The notes beneath the pieces are model-generated. The model did no database searches. It was not told the DNA's origin and saw only the letters and a list, made by a program, of their open reading frames with translations. From Lachnospiraceae bacterium (GTDB lineage Bacteria; Bacillota; Clostridia; Lachnospirales; Lachnospiraceae), in contig JAFZPG010000022.1 of NCBI GenBank assembly GCA_017550425.1, positions 1-35,944 of the forward strand: a stretch of DNA of 35,944 bases. The letters are read 5' to 3'. Shown piece after piece: positions 8,645-17,142 of this stretch. Each line of letters opens with the position of its first letter. Within the stretch, counting starts at the first letter, position 1. The position numbers and the translations under genes were made by a program.

Positions 8645-9748
8645 ATGGAAGAGACAAAAGTTCACATCCGGAAACTGGGAAATTATGTCAGATGGCTTGT
8701 AGTTATCGCAGAAGTCGTTTTGATCGGCATCATTCTGTTTGCGCTGGTCGCTGCAGGCTATGCGTTGTTTAATCCGAAACTCCTGGGCGATACGAACGAT
8801 ATTTGGGCCATATTTGAGGAGGAAAACTCGATCCTGGTCAATATAGCGATCGCTATGGAAAATATACCCGAGAACATCCGGATCATGCTCGGCGCACTCG
8901 CCTGGGCGATCTCCATGGCGGGAGTGTTGATCGTGGTCCATAAGATCGGTAAGATCTTCTCTGAAATGGTTCAGAGCGAGTCGCCGTTCACGGATCAGGT
9001 CGCGAAGGACCTTAAGAAGGCTTCCGTGGGCATCCTCATTTTGGCATTGGTGGACATATTGCCGGCAGTGATCCTGTTTTTGTTCGTTCGCCTGTTTGCC
9101 TATCTTTTTGAATATGGCGCCGCCATACAGAAGCGGGCTGACGAAACGAACCGCATTCAGGAGGAGATGATCCTCTCGTTTGCAGAGATCACGGAAAATA
9201 AATCCGGCCAGACCGGAAAACATGTTAAACGCGTGGCGGAGTACTCCCGGATCCTCGCGATCGAACTCGGAATGGATCCGGAGGAGGCGGATCGCCTCCG
9301 CCTGGCATCCACGATGCACGATATCGGAAAACTCCTTGTGCCTTCCGAGATCCTGGATAAGCCTGCAAGGCTTACCGACGAGGAATATGCCGAGATCAAA
9401 AAGCACACGACATACGGCGGGAAATTATTAAATAATGTTGAGGGAGAAGTGATGAAGGTGGCCAGAACGGTTGCACTCGAACACCATGAGCGTCCGGATG
9501 GCCGAGGCTACCCCGAGGGCAAACAACAGGAGGCAATCAGCATCGAAGGCAAGATCGTCGCCGTAGCAGATGTGTACGATGCGCTTACGAGCCGTCGCAG
9601 TTACAAGGATGCCTGGGACGACACAAAGGCATACGATGAGATCGTTAAAGGAAAGGGCACGCAGTTTGATACTGCCGTTGTCGAGGCCTGTGAGCGGGTT
9701 TATCCTCAGATCAATGAAGCAAGGCTGAGTTTGCAGGATTCAAACTGA
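8645..9748 (+). CDS. Membrane HD-GYP c-di-GMP phosphodiesterase with DUF2975-like N-terminus
   Basis: Probably hydrolyses cyclic di-GMP. The N-terminal 160 residues have about four membrane segments. The segment SPFTDQVAKDLKKASVGI resembles DUF2975 membrane proteins. The cytoplasmic HD domain has the metal pair in STMHDIGK (H225, D226), then HHERPDGRGYPEG with the diagnostic GYP at 288-290, then DVYDALTSRRSYK. Key residues are all present, so it should be active. It starts 27 bases after the LRR lipoprotein. With the GGDEF protein at 3820 it gives a synthesis and breakdown pair in one gene run. Confidence 0.9.
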   Translation: MEETKVHIRKLGNYVRWLVVIAEVVLIGIILFALVAAGYALFNPKLLGDTNDIWAIFEEENSILVNIAIAMENIPENIRIMLGALAWAISMAGVLIVVHKIGKIFSEMVQSESPFTDQVAKDLKKASVGILILALVDILPAVILFLFVRLFAYLFEYGAAIQKRADETNRIQEEMILSFAEITENKSGQTGKHVKRVAEYSRILAIELGMDPEEADRLRLASTMHDIGKLLVPSEILDKPARLTDEEYAEIKKHTTYGGKLLNNVEGEVMKVARTVALEHHERPDGRGYPEGKQQEAISIEGKIVAVADVYDALTSRRSYKDAWDDTKAYDEIVKGKGTQFDTAVVEACERVYPQINEARLSLQDSN

Positions 9749-9781
9749 GATATAGCCCGAACAGGAAGAGAGGAAGGGAAA

Positions 9782-10816
9782 ATGAAACAATATATCAGAA
9801 GGATCTTATCAGTTGCATGGATGGTCGTGATGATCGGCATCATGGCAGGTTGCGGTAAGGCGAATAACAACGAAACTACCGCACCGGTCGAAGAGAGCCC
9901 GGAAGCATGGACCGCGGAGCCGACAACCGCGGAGCCGACGACCGCTGCGCCGACGACCGTTGCAGAAACGACCGCGGAGCCGACAACGGAGCATCCGAAG
10001 ATGGACGTACCGGAGTATCGCTTTGCATTGATCGACCAGGCGAAGATCGGCGAACGTTATTATTCGACTTTTTTCCTGGAATTTGATAAGCCGGGTTACT
10101 ACATTTCCGACTCGACCGGAAAATCCAAATATTTCGAGAAGGAGAACGCAGATATTAAGTATTCCGCTCCCGTGAAGGTCTTCCAGTGGATCGAGGATGT
10201 CGAAGGGGATCTGGTGGACTACAAGGTAGCTCTTATTTTTGCGTCGAAAGAAGAGAAGAAGGTGCCGAAGCAGAACCTGGCATTTCAGGTTCCGGTACGC
10301 TATCAATATGAGAATAAAGACACGGTCTATATTGACACAATGACCTTTATGGTGAATATCCCGATCGAGGAGATGGGCTTCGATAACCTGGCACCGAATT
10401 CTCCCGTATGTTTGGGCGGACACTATTTGGGAATTGATAACAAACAAGTCGCAGGTACTTCCTCCGGTATTACGGTCTCAAATAAAGGACGCGAGTATAC
10501 TGTCATGGAGTTTTCCTTCATCCGGCTCTCGTTTGAGAATGTCGATATGAAGGAACTTTCGAGTCATCTCGCGTTAGCACGATACGATGCAACGACGAAA
10601 TCGTTTAAAAATTTCACGGCGCCGGAGGGCTTTGAACCGTATATTACTTACCGGCAGACCACGGAAGATGGTCTTCAATACATTCGGATCGGCATCGGCC
10701 TTTCCTATCCGAAAGGCACTGCGGGAAAATTCGATTTCAAAAAAGAGATCGGGAACAATATGGTTCTGGTTTACTTAAAGGACGGCCAGGTCGTATATTA
10801 CGCTTACTTTAAATAA
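9782..10816 (+). CDS. Lipoprotein of unknown function with Thr-Glu-Pro repeat linker
   Basis: A 344-residue lipoprotein. The signal peptide ends in a lipobox IMAGC with Cys 24. Residues 30-75 are a low-complexity linker built on AEPTT/AAPTT units, encoded by short GC-rich tandem repeats near 9912-9990. The remaining 270 residues look beta-rich and match no family I recognise. It starts 33 bases after the HD-GYP gene and ends 25 bases before the response regulator, so it may be a sensor accessory or target of that system. GAGAGGAAGGG provides the ribosome site. Confidence 0.75.
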   Translation: MKQYIRRILSVAWMVVMIGIMAGCGKANNNETTAPVEESPEAWTAEPTTAEPTTAAPTTVAETTAEPTTEHPKMDVPEYRFALIDQAKIGERYYSTFFLEFDKPGYYISDSTGKSKYFEKENADIKYSAPVKVFQWIEDVEGDLVDYKVALIFASKEEKKVPKQNLAFQVPVRYQYENKDTVYIDTMTFMVNIPIEEMGFDNLAPNSPVCLGGHYLGIDNKQVAGTSSGITVSNKGREYTVMEFSFIRLSFENVDMKELSSHLALARYDATTKSFKNFTAPEGFEPYITYRQTTEDGLQYIRIGIGLSYPKGTAGKFDFKKEIGNNMVLVYLKDGQVVYYAYFK

Positions 10817-10841
10817 AGTACTTGAAAAAGAGGTTCGGAAT

Positions 10842-11546
10842 ATGAAAGAGCCAAAACATTATGACTGCCTTATCATCGATGATGAGCAGTTGCTGGCGGA
10901 CAGCACCTGTGAATATTTTAATATGTTCGACGTAAAAACGGCGGTGGCTTACGATGGCATCGGGGCCCGGAAGTTTTTGAACGAGAATGAGGTTTCGCTG
11001 ATCCTGTTGGATATCAATCTCGGAAAGGGCAGTGGCTTTGAACTGTGCAAGACCATCCGCGAGACTTCGGATATTCCGATCCTTTTCGTTTCGGCCAGAA
11101 ACACGGATGATGACAAACTGATCGCCCTGAACATCGGCGGGGACGATTATATCGAGAAACCATATTCCTTAGGCGTTCTGTTGGCGAAGGTCAAGGTAAC
11201 GCTGAAGAGATACGGTAAAACGGCCGGGGCTTCTGCCGCGGAAGAAAAAGAATACATCAACGGCGATCTGAAGATCGACCGTGTCAATAAGTGTGTCTAT
11301 CTGAAGGGTGAACTTCGTAAGCTTACGAGCATGGAATTTGCGCTTCTGGACTATCTGTCCCGAAATCCGGGACGTCTCATTACGAAGCAGGAACTCTTTG
11401 ATAATGTCTGGAAAGACCGGTTCACTTCCGACGGGACCCTGAACGTGCATATCCGCCATCTGCGTGAAGCAGTGGAGGACGATCCGAAGGATCCGAAACG
11501 CATCACGACCGTCTGGAAGGAAGGTTACAGGTGGCAGGAGTTATGA
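10842..11546 (+). CDS. OmpR/PhoB-type response regulator
   Basis: A DNA-binding response regulator of 234 residues. The receiver domain has the acidic pair D13/D14, phospho-acceptor D57 in LILLDINLG, and the conserved Lys in DDYIEKPYS. The C-terminal winged helix (about 135-234) has LTSMEFALLDYLSRNPG and GTLNVHIRHLREAVEDDP, typical of OmpR-class DNA binding. It overlaps the kinase gene. Its likely target is the TTAAG repeat set at 12805-12841, ahead of the ABC transporter genes. Confidence 0.94.
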   Translation: MKEPKHYDCLIIDDEQLLADSTCEYFNMFDVKTAVAYDGIGARKFLNENEVSLILLDINLGKGSGFELCKTIRETSDIPILFVSARNTDDDKLIALNIGGDDYIEKPYSLGVLLAKVKVTLKRYGKTAGASAAEEKEYINGDLKIDRVNKCVYLKGELRKLTSMEFALLDYLSRNPGRLITKQELFDNVWKDRFTSDGTLNVHIRHLREAVEDDPKDPKRITTVWKEGYRWQEL

Positions 11547-12796
11547 GAAAGAGATTGTTTCTGATCGTCATCCTGCTGCTGATCGCTGCGGAGCTGATCA
11601 TTGCTATGCTGCTGATCCGGTCGGTCCGGGTCGAAAAACAGGATACGGTAGCTTATAACAGTTGCCGAAAAGAGATCGAAATGAACTTCGGGGAGCCGAA
11701 AAACTACCCGAATGAACTTGCTTATACGATCATAGATAACGAAGGTACCGTCCTGCATCGCAGCATGGGCGGCGCTTCGGATTCGGTCAATGCAGCTGCA
11801 CAGAATAACGATGCAGTGTATGATCTCAAGGTCGGCGGCGAGATCGTCGGAAAGGTCATCTTTAAGACAAAGGTCGCCGAATCCTTCGACCGGGCGCGGA
11901 ATCTGCTCATGATCGACATTCTGGTATTTACCGCTTTGGAGATGTTGGTGACGGTTCTTTATTACCTGAACCTGCGCCGAAAGGTAGTTCGGCCGTTTGA
12001 ACAGTTGAATGAATTTGCGGTACGGGTTGCCGGCGGCAATCTGGACATTCCTCTGGACATGGACCGGGGGCATGTGTTCGGCAGTTTTACCGAGGCTTTC
12101 GACCTGATGCGGTCGGAACTTAAGAAAGCCCGAATCGCCGAAAAGAAGGCAAACGACGATAAAAAAGAGACCATAGCGAAGCTGTCCCACGATATCAAGA
12201 CTCCGGTCGCTTCCATTAAAGCAACGGCAGAACTGGGGTATGAGCTGAGCTCAGAGGAACGGACGAAAGAGTATTTTCACCGGATCCGCGAAAAATCCGA
12301 CCAGGTCACCGCGTTGACGGATAACCTGTTCCATTCGAGCGTTCAGGATGTAACGGTCATCTCCGTAAATCCGACCTTGCAGCGTTCGCTTCCGATTGCA
12401 GAACTGATCCGAAATGCGGATTATATGAATAAGGCGGGAGATTTTTCTGTTCCTGACTGTATGGTCTTCATCGATAAACTGCGCCTGCAACAGGTGTTTG
12501 ATAATATCTTTATGAATTCTTATAAATATGCGGATACGCCGATCGATGTCGGGATCCGGAAAGAAGAGGACTACCTGATCATCCGCGTGCAGGACCACGG
12601 ACCCGGCGTGAAGAAGGAGGAACTCGCGGTCCTGAAGGAAAAATACCGTCGCGGCAGCAATACGGCCGAAAAGGAAGGCGCGGGTCTGGGCCTGTTCCTG
12701 GCGGACTATTTCATGCAGCAGATGAACGGAAAACTGGAGCTTTCGAGCGAGGATGGCTTCACTGTGACCATATACATCCGGACCGGTGAAATGTAA
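11531..12796 (+). CDS. Sensor histidine kinase with extracellular sensor and HAMP
   Basis: Cognate kinase of the preceding regulator. It has a first membrane helix (about residues 8-30), a roughly 100-residue outside domain, a second helix (about 128-150), HAMP, HisKA with H220 in KLSHDIKTPVASIKA, and an HATPase domain with NSYKYADTP (N box), DHGPGVKKEEL (G1) and GAGLGLFLADYF (G2). Two starts are possible. GTG 11531 has AGGAAGG 6 bases upstream. ATG 11543 overlaps the regulator's stop (ATGA) but has its GGAG only 2 bases away. The GTG is given here. The sizeable outside domain differs from the short-loop BceS type. Confidence 0.92.
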   Translation: MAGVMRKRLFLIVILLLIAAELIIAMLLIRSVRVEKQDTVAYNSCRKEIEMNFGEPKNYPNELAYTIIDNEGTVLHRSMGGASDSVNAAAQNNDAVYDLKVGGEIVGKVIFKTKVAESFDRARNLLMIDILVFTALEMLVTVLYYLNLRRKVVRPFEQLNEFAVRVAGGNLDIPLDMDRGHVFGSFTEAFDLMRSELKKARIAEKKANDDKKETIAKLSHDIKTPVASIKATAELGYELSSEERTKEYFHRIREKSDQVTALTDNLFHSSVQDVTVISVNPTLQRSLPIAELIRNADYMNKAGDFSVPDCMVFIDKLRLQQVFDNIFMNSYKYADTPIDVGIRKEEDYLIIRVQDHGPGVKKEELAVLKEKYRRGSNTAEKEGAGLGLFLADYFMQQMNGKLELSSEDGFTVTIYIRTGEM

Positions 12797-12804
12797 AAAA
12801 CGAA

Positions 12805-12841
12805 TTAAGAACTATTTAAGAGTTGCTTAAAGACGCTTAAG
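12805..12841 (+). promoter_or_regulatory. Four helix-phased TTAA(G/A) direct repeats (likely regulator operator)
   Basis: TTAAG at 12805, 12816 and 12837 and TTAAA at 12827 start 11, 11 and 10 bases apart, one helical turn each. Two of the units extend to TTAAGAGTTG. Phased direct repeats of this kind are how dimers of OmpR-family regulators bind. They lie just after the kinase stop and before the ABC genes. Confidence 0.6.
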
Positions 12842-12843
12842 AG

Positions 12844-12871
12844 TTGAAAAACTAAGATAAGGGTGTAAACA
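12844..12871 (+). promoter_or_regulatory. Possible promoter of the ABC exporter genes
   Basis: TTGAAA (12844-12849) follows directly on the TTAAG repeats. TAAACA (12866-12871) lies 16 bases beyond. The -10 is a weak match, as expected for an activated promoter. A short GC hairpin (12903-12915) sits in the leader before AAGGAG and the ATG at 12936. Confidence 0.38.
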
Positions 12872-12935
12872 AGAAAACAGGAAGGAACGCAGCCGAAACG
12901 GCGGGCGCTCCGCCCAACATAAAAAGGAGACCCTT

Positions 12936-13691
12936 ATGAGAAATATCATTGAAACAAAGAAACTGTGCAAGACATTTTCCAACGGCGGCGTGCAGCAGCA
13001 CGTCCTCAAGAATATCGACCTTCAGATCCGTGAAGGTGATTTCACGGTCATCATGGGCGCTTCGGGCGCCGGCAAATCCACGCTTCTGTATGCATTGTCC
13101 GGAATGGACCGCCCGACCCTCGGCGAGGTGCTCTGGAACGGCGAGGACATCGCGAAGAAGTCATCCGATCAGCTGGCCCTGTTCCGCAGAAAGAACTGCG
13201 GCTTCGTATTCCAGCAGACCTACCTGGTCGACTCCATGAGTGTTCTGGATAACGTCCTGGCGGCCGGCCTTTTGGTCGAAAAAGATAAGAAAAAAGTGAC
13301 GGCAAAGGCAAAAGAAGTCCTGACCAGTGTCGATCTTCCCGAAGGCCTTTGGAATAAGTTCCCGACGCAGATCTCCGGCGGCGAGGCACAGCGTGTCGGC
13401 ATCGCCAGAGCCCTGGTCAACCATCCCGGCGTCATTTTCGCGGATGAGCCGACCGGCGCCCTGAACTCACAGACCGGTAAGGATGTCCTGAATGCATTGA
13501 CCCGATTCAACGAGAGCGGCCAGTCCATCGTGATGGTCACCCACGACATCACCAGCGCGAGACGCGGCAATCGCATCCTGTACGTGAAAGACGGTGAGAT
13601 CGCCGGCGAACTCAAACTCGGAAAATATGTTTCCGGCGATAAGGATCGCCATTCCATGCTGAGAGATTTCCTCAGAGAAATGGGGTGGTAA
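12936..13691 (+). CDS. ABC transporter ATP-binding protein (MacB/LolD-like)
   Basis: A 251-residue ATPase that pairs with the FtsX-type permease 1 base downstream. Walker A is GASGAGKST, the Q-loop is in GFVFQQTYL, the signature is ISGGEAQRVGIARAL, Walker B is VIFADEPTGALN and the switch is VTHD. This class drives mechanical or export work on peptides and lipoproteins at the cell surface, rather than import. AAGGAG lies 6 bases before the ATG. It is separated from the kinase gene by 139 bases that hold the regulator-type repeats, so expression is probably controlled by 10842/11531. Confidence 0.93.
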   Translation: MRNIIETKKLCKTFSNGGVQQHVLKNIDLQIREGDFTVIMGASGAGKSTLLYALSGMDRPTLGEVLWNGEDIAKKSSDQLALFRRKNCGFVFQQTYLVDSMSVLDNVLAAGLLVEKDKKKVTAKAKEVLTSVDLPEGLWNKFPTQISGGEAQRVGIARALVNHPGVIFADEPTGALNSQTGKDVLNALTRFNESGQSIVMVTHDITSARRGNRILYVKDGEIAGELKLGKYVSGDKDRHSMLRDFLREMGW

Positions 13692-13692
13692 G

Positions 13693-16044
13693 ATGAGTAA
13701 AGAATTTTTATTGGCTCGTTCCCATTTCAAGAAAAACCGGGGCACATCCATCGGCCTGCTGAGTCTGATCCTTCTGGCTGCGACGCTCCTCACGATCTCC
13801 CTTCTTACGATCTTTGATGCCTATCCGACTTCAGCAAAAGAAGGCAAGCGCCTGAACGGCGGCGATGGCTTTTTGACCCTGAGTTTTGACATGGAAGGGA
13901 TCTCCGAAGATGTGCTTAACGGTATCCTGACGAAATATACGACGGAACATGAGATCCACAGAGGTCTGGAATACCAGAGTATTTCCGTGCCCTTCGGAAA
14001 CGGAGAGATGGTCATTGATCTGCATTTCATGGCGGCGGATGCATACGAGGCAGAGCTGGGTCGGATCGAGATCATTGACGAAGATCCGACCATCACATCC
14101 GACTATATCTACCTGCCGTATCAGTACTATACCTCCGGCAGCACCAAGATCGGCGATACCTTCGAATTCTCCATGAAAGGCAACAAGGAATCTTTTAAGG
14201 TAAGAGGTTTCCTCAATTCCACCTATGGAGCTTGCAACAACACCGGATTGTTTATCTTCTTCGTGGATCCGGCTTCGTATGACAGGCTGATGGAGCGTGA
14301 CGGCGCCAGCGAAGCCGCATTCATGGTCGTCTACAAGTTGAAAGAGGGAGTGAAGAATTCGGCTTTCTATATCGCATTTACCAACGCCGTTAAGACGATC
14401 AACAGCCGTACCCAGGTTGGCGGCAGTTCCTTTGATGATGCAATCTATTTTCGGAGTTTCATGTCGCTGATCATTGCGATCTCCTTCATCGTTGTTTCGG
14501 CGATCATCCTGATCGTTATCATCCTGATGTTGGCGAACTCGATCGCGAATTTCATTCGTGAAAACATGAAGACGATCGGATCTTTGAAAGCGATCGGATA
14601 CACGGGAGCCGATATCCGGAATTCGCTGCTCATCCAGTTCCTGACATTGGCCGTGGCAGGCAGTATTGCAGGGATCGCGCTCGGCTATCTGGCCATGCCG
14701 GTCGTTGCCGGCATCGTTATCGCCCAGATGGGTATGCCGTACAGCGTTTCCTTCAATGTGCTCGCAACGATCTGTCCGGTGATCTTCATCCTGCTCTTCG
14801 TGCTCCTGGTCACCATGCTTGCATCCCGCAAGATCGGGAAGATCGATCCGATCATTGCGCTTCGCGACGGACTGGCCGGCCACAATTTCAAAAAGAACCA
14901 TGTGCGTCTGGATCGTTCCGGTCTCGGAGTGAATACGAGCCTTGCGTTAAAGACCATGTTTGCGAACCGCAAGCAGAATATCATCACCTTCTTTGTGGTC
15001 GGATTTATCATGTTCGTTTGTACCATCGGACTGATGATGTATGAGAACTTCAGCCGGAATCCCAAATTGGATTTTCTCTATGCGGAAAGATGCAGTGGTG
15101 TCTTGGGCGTGAACAGCGAGAAAAAAGCGGAAGCAAAAGAGTACCTGGAAAACAGGACGGATGTTTCGAACGTGCGGCGTGCCTTGAACATCCACTTGTA
15201 TTATGGGGCGGAAGATCACCTGTTCACCTTCATCTTTGATGACACCGATAAGATGAACAACAAAAATGTCTGCTACAAGGGCAGACTGCCGAAGCATGAC
15301 AATGAGATCACGGTCAGCGGTAAGTTCGCTGACGAACAGGATCTGGAGATCGGAGATGAGATCAAACTGAATTACGGCGCGAAAACCGCATCGTATGTTA
15401 TCACCGGTTTCATGCAGACGGTCAATAACCTGGGTCATGAAGCGATCATGAGTGAAGCTGCGGCAAGCCACTTGATGGATTTTGAGCGCGCTCCCGGTTA
15501 TCTCTGGTTTGACTGCGACGGAAAAGACAAGACGAACGAGATCTTCCGGGATGCGGAAGCGGAGTTTGAAGGTTATATACTGTCTACCATGAATTATTAT
15601 GAGGTTTTGGACGGAGCATTGACCACGTTCCAAAGCATTTCCCTGTTGATGCTCATCCTGGTCTGCGTGATCTCGGCGATCGTGATCCTGCTGGTACTGT
15701 TCCTGCTGGTGAAATCGCTGCTCTACAATAAGAGAAAAGATTACGGCATCTACAAGGCTCTCGGATATACCTCCAACAGCCTGATCCTGCAGACGGCCAT
15801 CAGTTTTATGCCGTCCATCATCCTTTCGGTGCTGATCTTCTCCGTAGTATCTTTCTACGCGGCCAATCCGTACCTGAATATCTTCCTGAGTTCTTTCGGT
15901 ATCGTGAAGAGTGCGTTTGATATCCCGATCCCCGGATTGGTTCTGATCGGAGTCGGCGTCATCGTGCTGGCCTTCCTGTTTTCGGTATGGCAGGCACGCA
16001 GGATCCGCAAGATCGAAGCATACAACATGCTGCTTGCAGAATAA
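13693..16044 (+). CDS. FtsX-family ABC permease with two extracellular domains
   Basis: A 783-residue permease made of two FtsX units. The first has a membrane helix (about 18-42), an outside domain of about 210 residues, then three helices (about 256-285, 312-345, 352-378). The second has a helix (about 432-456), a second outside domain (about 457-645) and three more helices to residue 775. Cytoplasmic coupling motifs ENMKTIGSLKAIGYT and RKDYGIYKALGYTS mark the two FtsX cores. The two-ectodomain, eight-helix plan differs from BceB, which has ten helices and one ectodomain. It follows the ATPase by 1 base and is the last gene before a strong terminator. The substrate could be an antimicrobial peptide or a lipoprotein. 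Confidence 0.9.
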   Translation: MSKEFLLARSHFKKNRGTSIGLLSLILLAATLLTISLLTIFDAYPTSAKEGKRLNGGDGFLTLSFDMEGISEDVLNGILTKYTTEHEIHRGLEYQSISVPFGNGEMVIDLHFMAADAYEAELGRIEIIDEDPTITSDYIYLPYQYYTSGSTKIGDTFEFSMKGNKESFKVRGFLNSTYGACNNTGLFIFFVDPASYDRLMERDGASEAAFMVVYKLKEGVKNSAFYIAFTNAVKTINSRTQVGGSSFDDAIYFRSFMSLIIAISFIVVSAIILIVIILMLANSIANFIRENMKTIGSLKAIGYTGADIRNSLLIQFLTLAVAGSIAGIALGYLAMPVVAGIVIAQMGMPYSVSFNVLATICPVIFILLFVLLVTMLASRKIGKIDPIIALRDGLAGHNFKKNHVRLDRSGLGVNTSLALKTMFANRKQNIITFFVVGFIMFVCTIGLMMYENFSRNPKLDFLYAERCSGVLGVNSEKKAEAKEYLENRTDVSNVRRALNIHLYYGAEDHLFTFIFDDTDKMNNKNVCYKGRLPKHDNEITVSGKFADEQDLEIGDEIKLNYGAKTASYVITGFMQTVNNLGHEAIMSEAAASHLMDFERAPGYLWFDCDGKDKTNEIFRDAEAEFEGYILSTMNYYEVLDGALTTFQSISLLMLILVCVISAIVILLVLFLLVKSLLYNKRKDYGIYKALGYTSNSLILQTAISFMPSIILSVLIFSVVSFYAANPYLNIFLSSFGIVKSAFDIPIPGLVLIGVGVIVLAFLFSVWQARRIRKIEAYNMLLAE

Positions 16045-16052
16045 ACGAATAG

Positions 16053-16098
16053 AATCCCGGGGGTGCCCCGCAAAGGCACCTCCGGGATTGACTTTTTG
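16053..16098 (+). terminator. Intrinsic terminator after the ABC exporter genes
   Basis: A 15-base stem (16053-16067 with 16075-16089, one G-T pair) closes a 7-base loop and is followed by ACTTTTT. The right arm overlaps the -35 of the next promoter. Confidence 0.85.
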
Positions 16099-16116
16099 GG
16101 GGATTCATGGTAGTAT
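16088..16116 (+). promoter_or_regulatory. Promoter overlapping the terminator arm
   Basis: TTGACT (16088-16093), a 17-base spacer and TAGTAT (16111-16116) with TGG before it. Transcription would begin near 16123. That excludes the ATG at 16107 and supports the start at 16179. Confidence 0.65.
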
Positions 16117-16178
16117 CAACGGTAGGTAATGGTTTCGGAATTTATGATTTGCATACTAAGTTTTTGGAGGAGGAGATT

Positions 16179-17069
16179 ATGAAAAAAAGGAGAAGTTTAT
16201 TTAAGGGAATGGTGATGCTCGCCATGACGCTGATCGTCGTTTGGACGAGCGTTTCGTATGTTCAGGCGGATCTGGGTTGTCATCCGGATTATAAAATCAG
16301 CCTCGAGAACGTACCGGCAGGATATTATTGCGCGATCATTACGAATGCGAAGGGTGATTCACGTGGTGCCACTTTGCCACACGATTTCTGGGAAGACCGG
16401 GAGATCCGAAACAGTGAATTACGGTTGAAACAGGTGGATAGAGAAACGGTCGAAGAGTATCTGAGTAATTTCTACTATGAGGGCTGGTTCTATTTTCCGA
16501 ATACTTTATTGTATAATTCACGTGGCCCTTGGAATTTTGATACTCATAAATATCCGTTTCCCGGTAGGATCCTTACGATCTCACCGGAGGGTGAAGTAAT
16601 CATGAGCGAGACCATGGAATATGGGCAAAACTATACCTACGATGTTCAAAAGGGACAATTTGTGAACTTAGGCACGTTAGGTTTTCTCGGATCATTGCTT
16701 AAGTATGTTTTGATCTGCTATATCCTTACCCTGTTGATCGAGTATGCGGTCTTAGGATCCTTCGCTTTTGTTCGGGTACCCGCGAACCGAAAGAAGTTTC
16801 TGCTTGTTAACACCGTGACGAATATCCCGCTGAATCTGATCCTTTATAGTGTATATTCTTCTGGGATCGATCAGAGAAACTGGTTTATCATGTTTTATGT
16901 TTTGGAGGTCACCATTATGATCGCCGAAAGCGCGTACTATGCCAAAAACCTTGTGGACCGGGAAGGAAAGAAGCGGCCCAAGACTGCGATCCTTTATGGC
17001 GTTCTCGCTAATTTTTGCAGTGCTATCGTCGGTATTGCATTTTCATTGTTTGATCTGCAGCCATGGTAA
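16179..17069 (+). CDS. Membrane protein of unknown function with exported N-terminal domain
   Basis: A 296-residue protein, family not recognised. A signal sequence (KKRRSLFKGMVMLAMTLIVV) leads an outside domain of about 150 residues with two Cys near its start (DLGC and YYC). Three or four membrane helices follow near residues 170-285, with a basic loop (RVPANRKKF). The C-terminal helices resemble those of small clostridial membrane proteins of unknown role. The start is set by GGAGGAGGAG just upstream. An in-frame ATG at 16107 lies before the inferred transcript start. The gene stands alone between a promoter and a terminator. Confidence 0.75.
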   Translation: MKKRRSLFKGMVMLAMTLIVVWTSVSYVQADLGCHPDYKISLENVPAGYYCAIITNAKGDSRGATLPHDFWEDREIRNSELRLKQVDRETVEEYLSNFYYEGWFYFPNTLLYNSRGPWNFDTHKYPFPGRILTISPEGEVIMSETMEYGQNYTYDVQKGQFVNLGTLGFLGSLLKYVLICYILTLLIEYAVLGSFAFVRVPANRKKFLLVNTVTNIPLNLILYSVYSSGIDQRNWFIMFYVLEVTIMIAESAYYAKNLVDREGKKRPKTAILYGVLANFCSAIVGIAFSLFDLQPW

Positions 17070-17099
17070 GCGTTCGACCAATCGTTGCAATCTATGGAT

Positions 17100-17131
17100 A
17101 GGAAGGCCCGCGATTGGGCCTTCCTGCGTTT
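17100..17131 (+). terminator. Hairpin terminator after the orphan membrane protein
   Basis: A perfect 10-base stem (17100-17109 with 17116-17125) and a 6-base loop, followed by a short GCGTTT. The U-tract is weak. Confidence 0.6.
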
Positions 17132-17142
17132 AAGAGGTGGAT

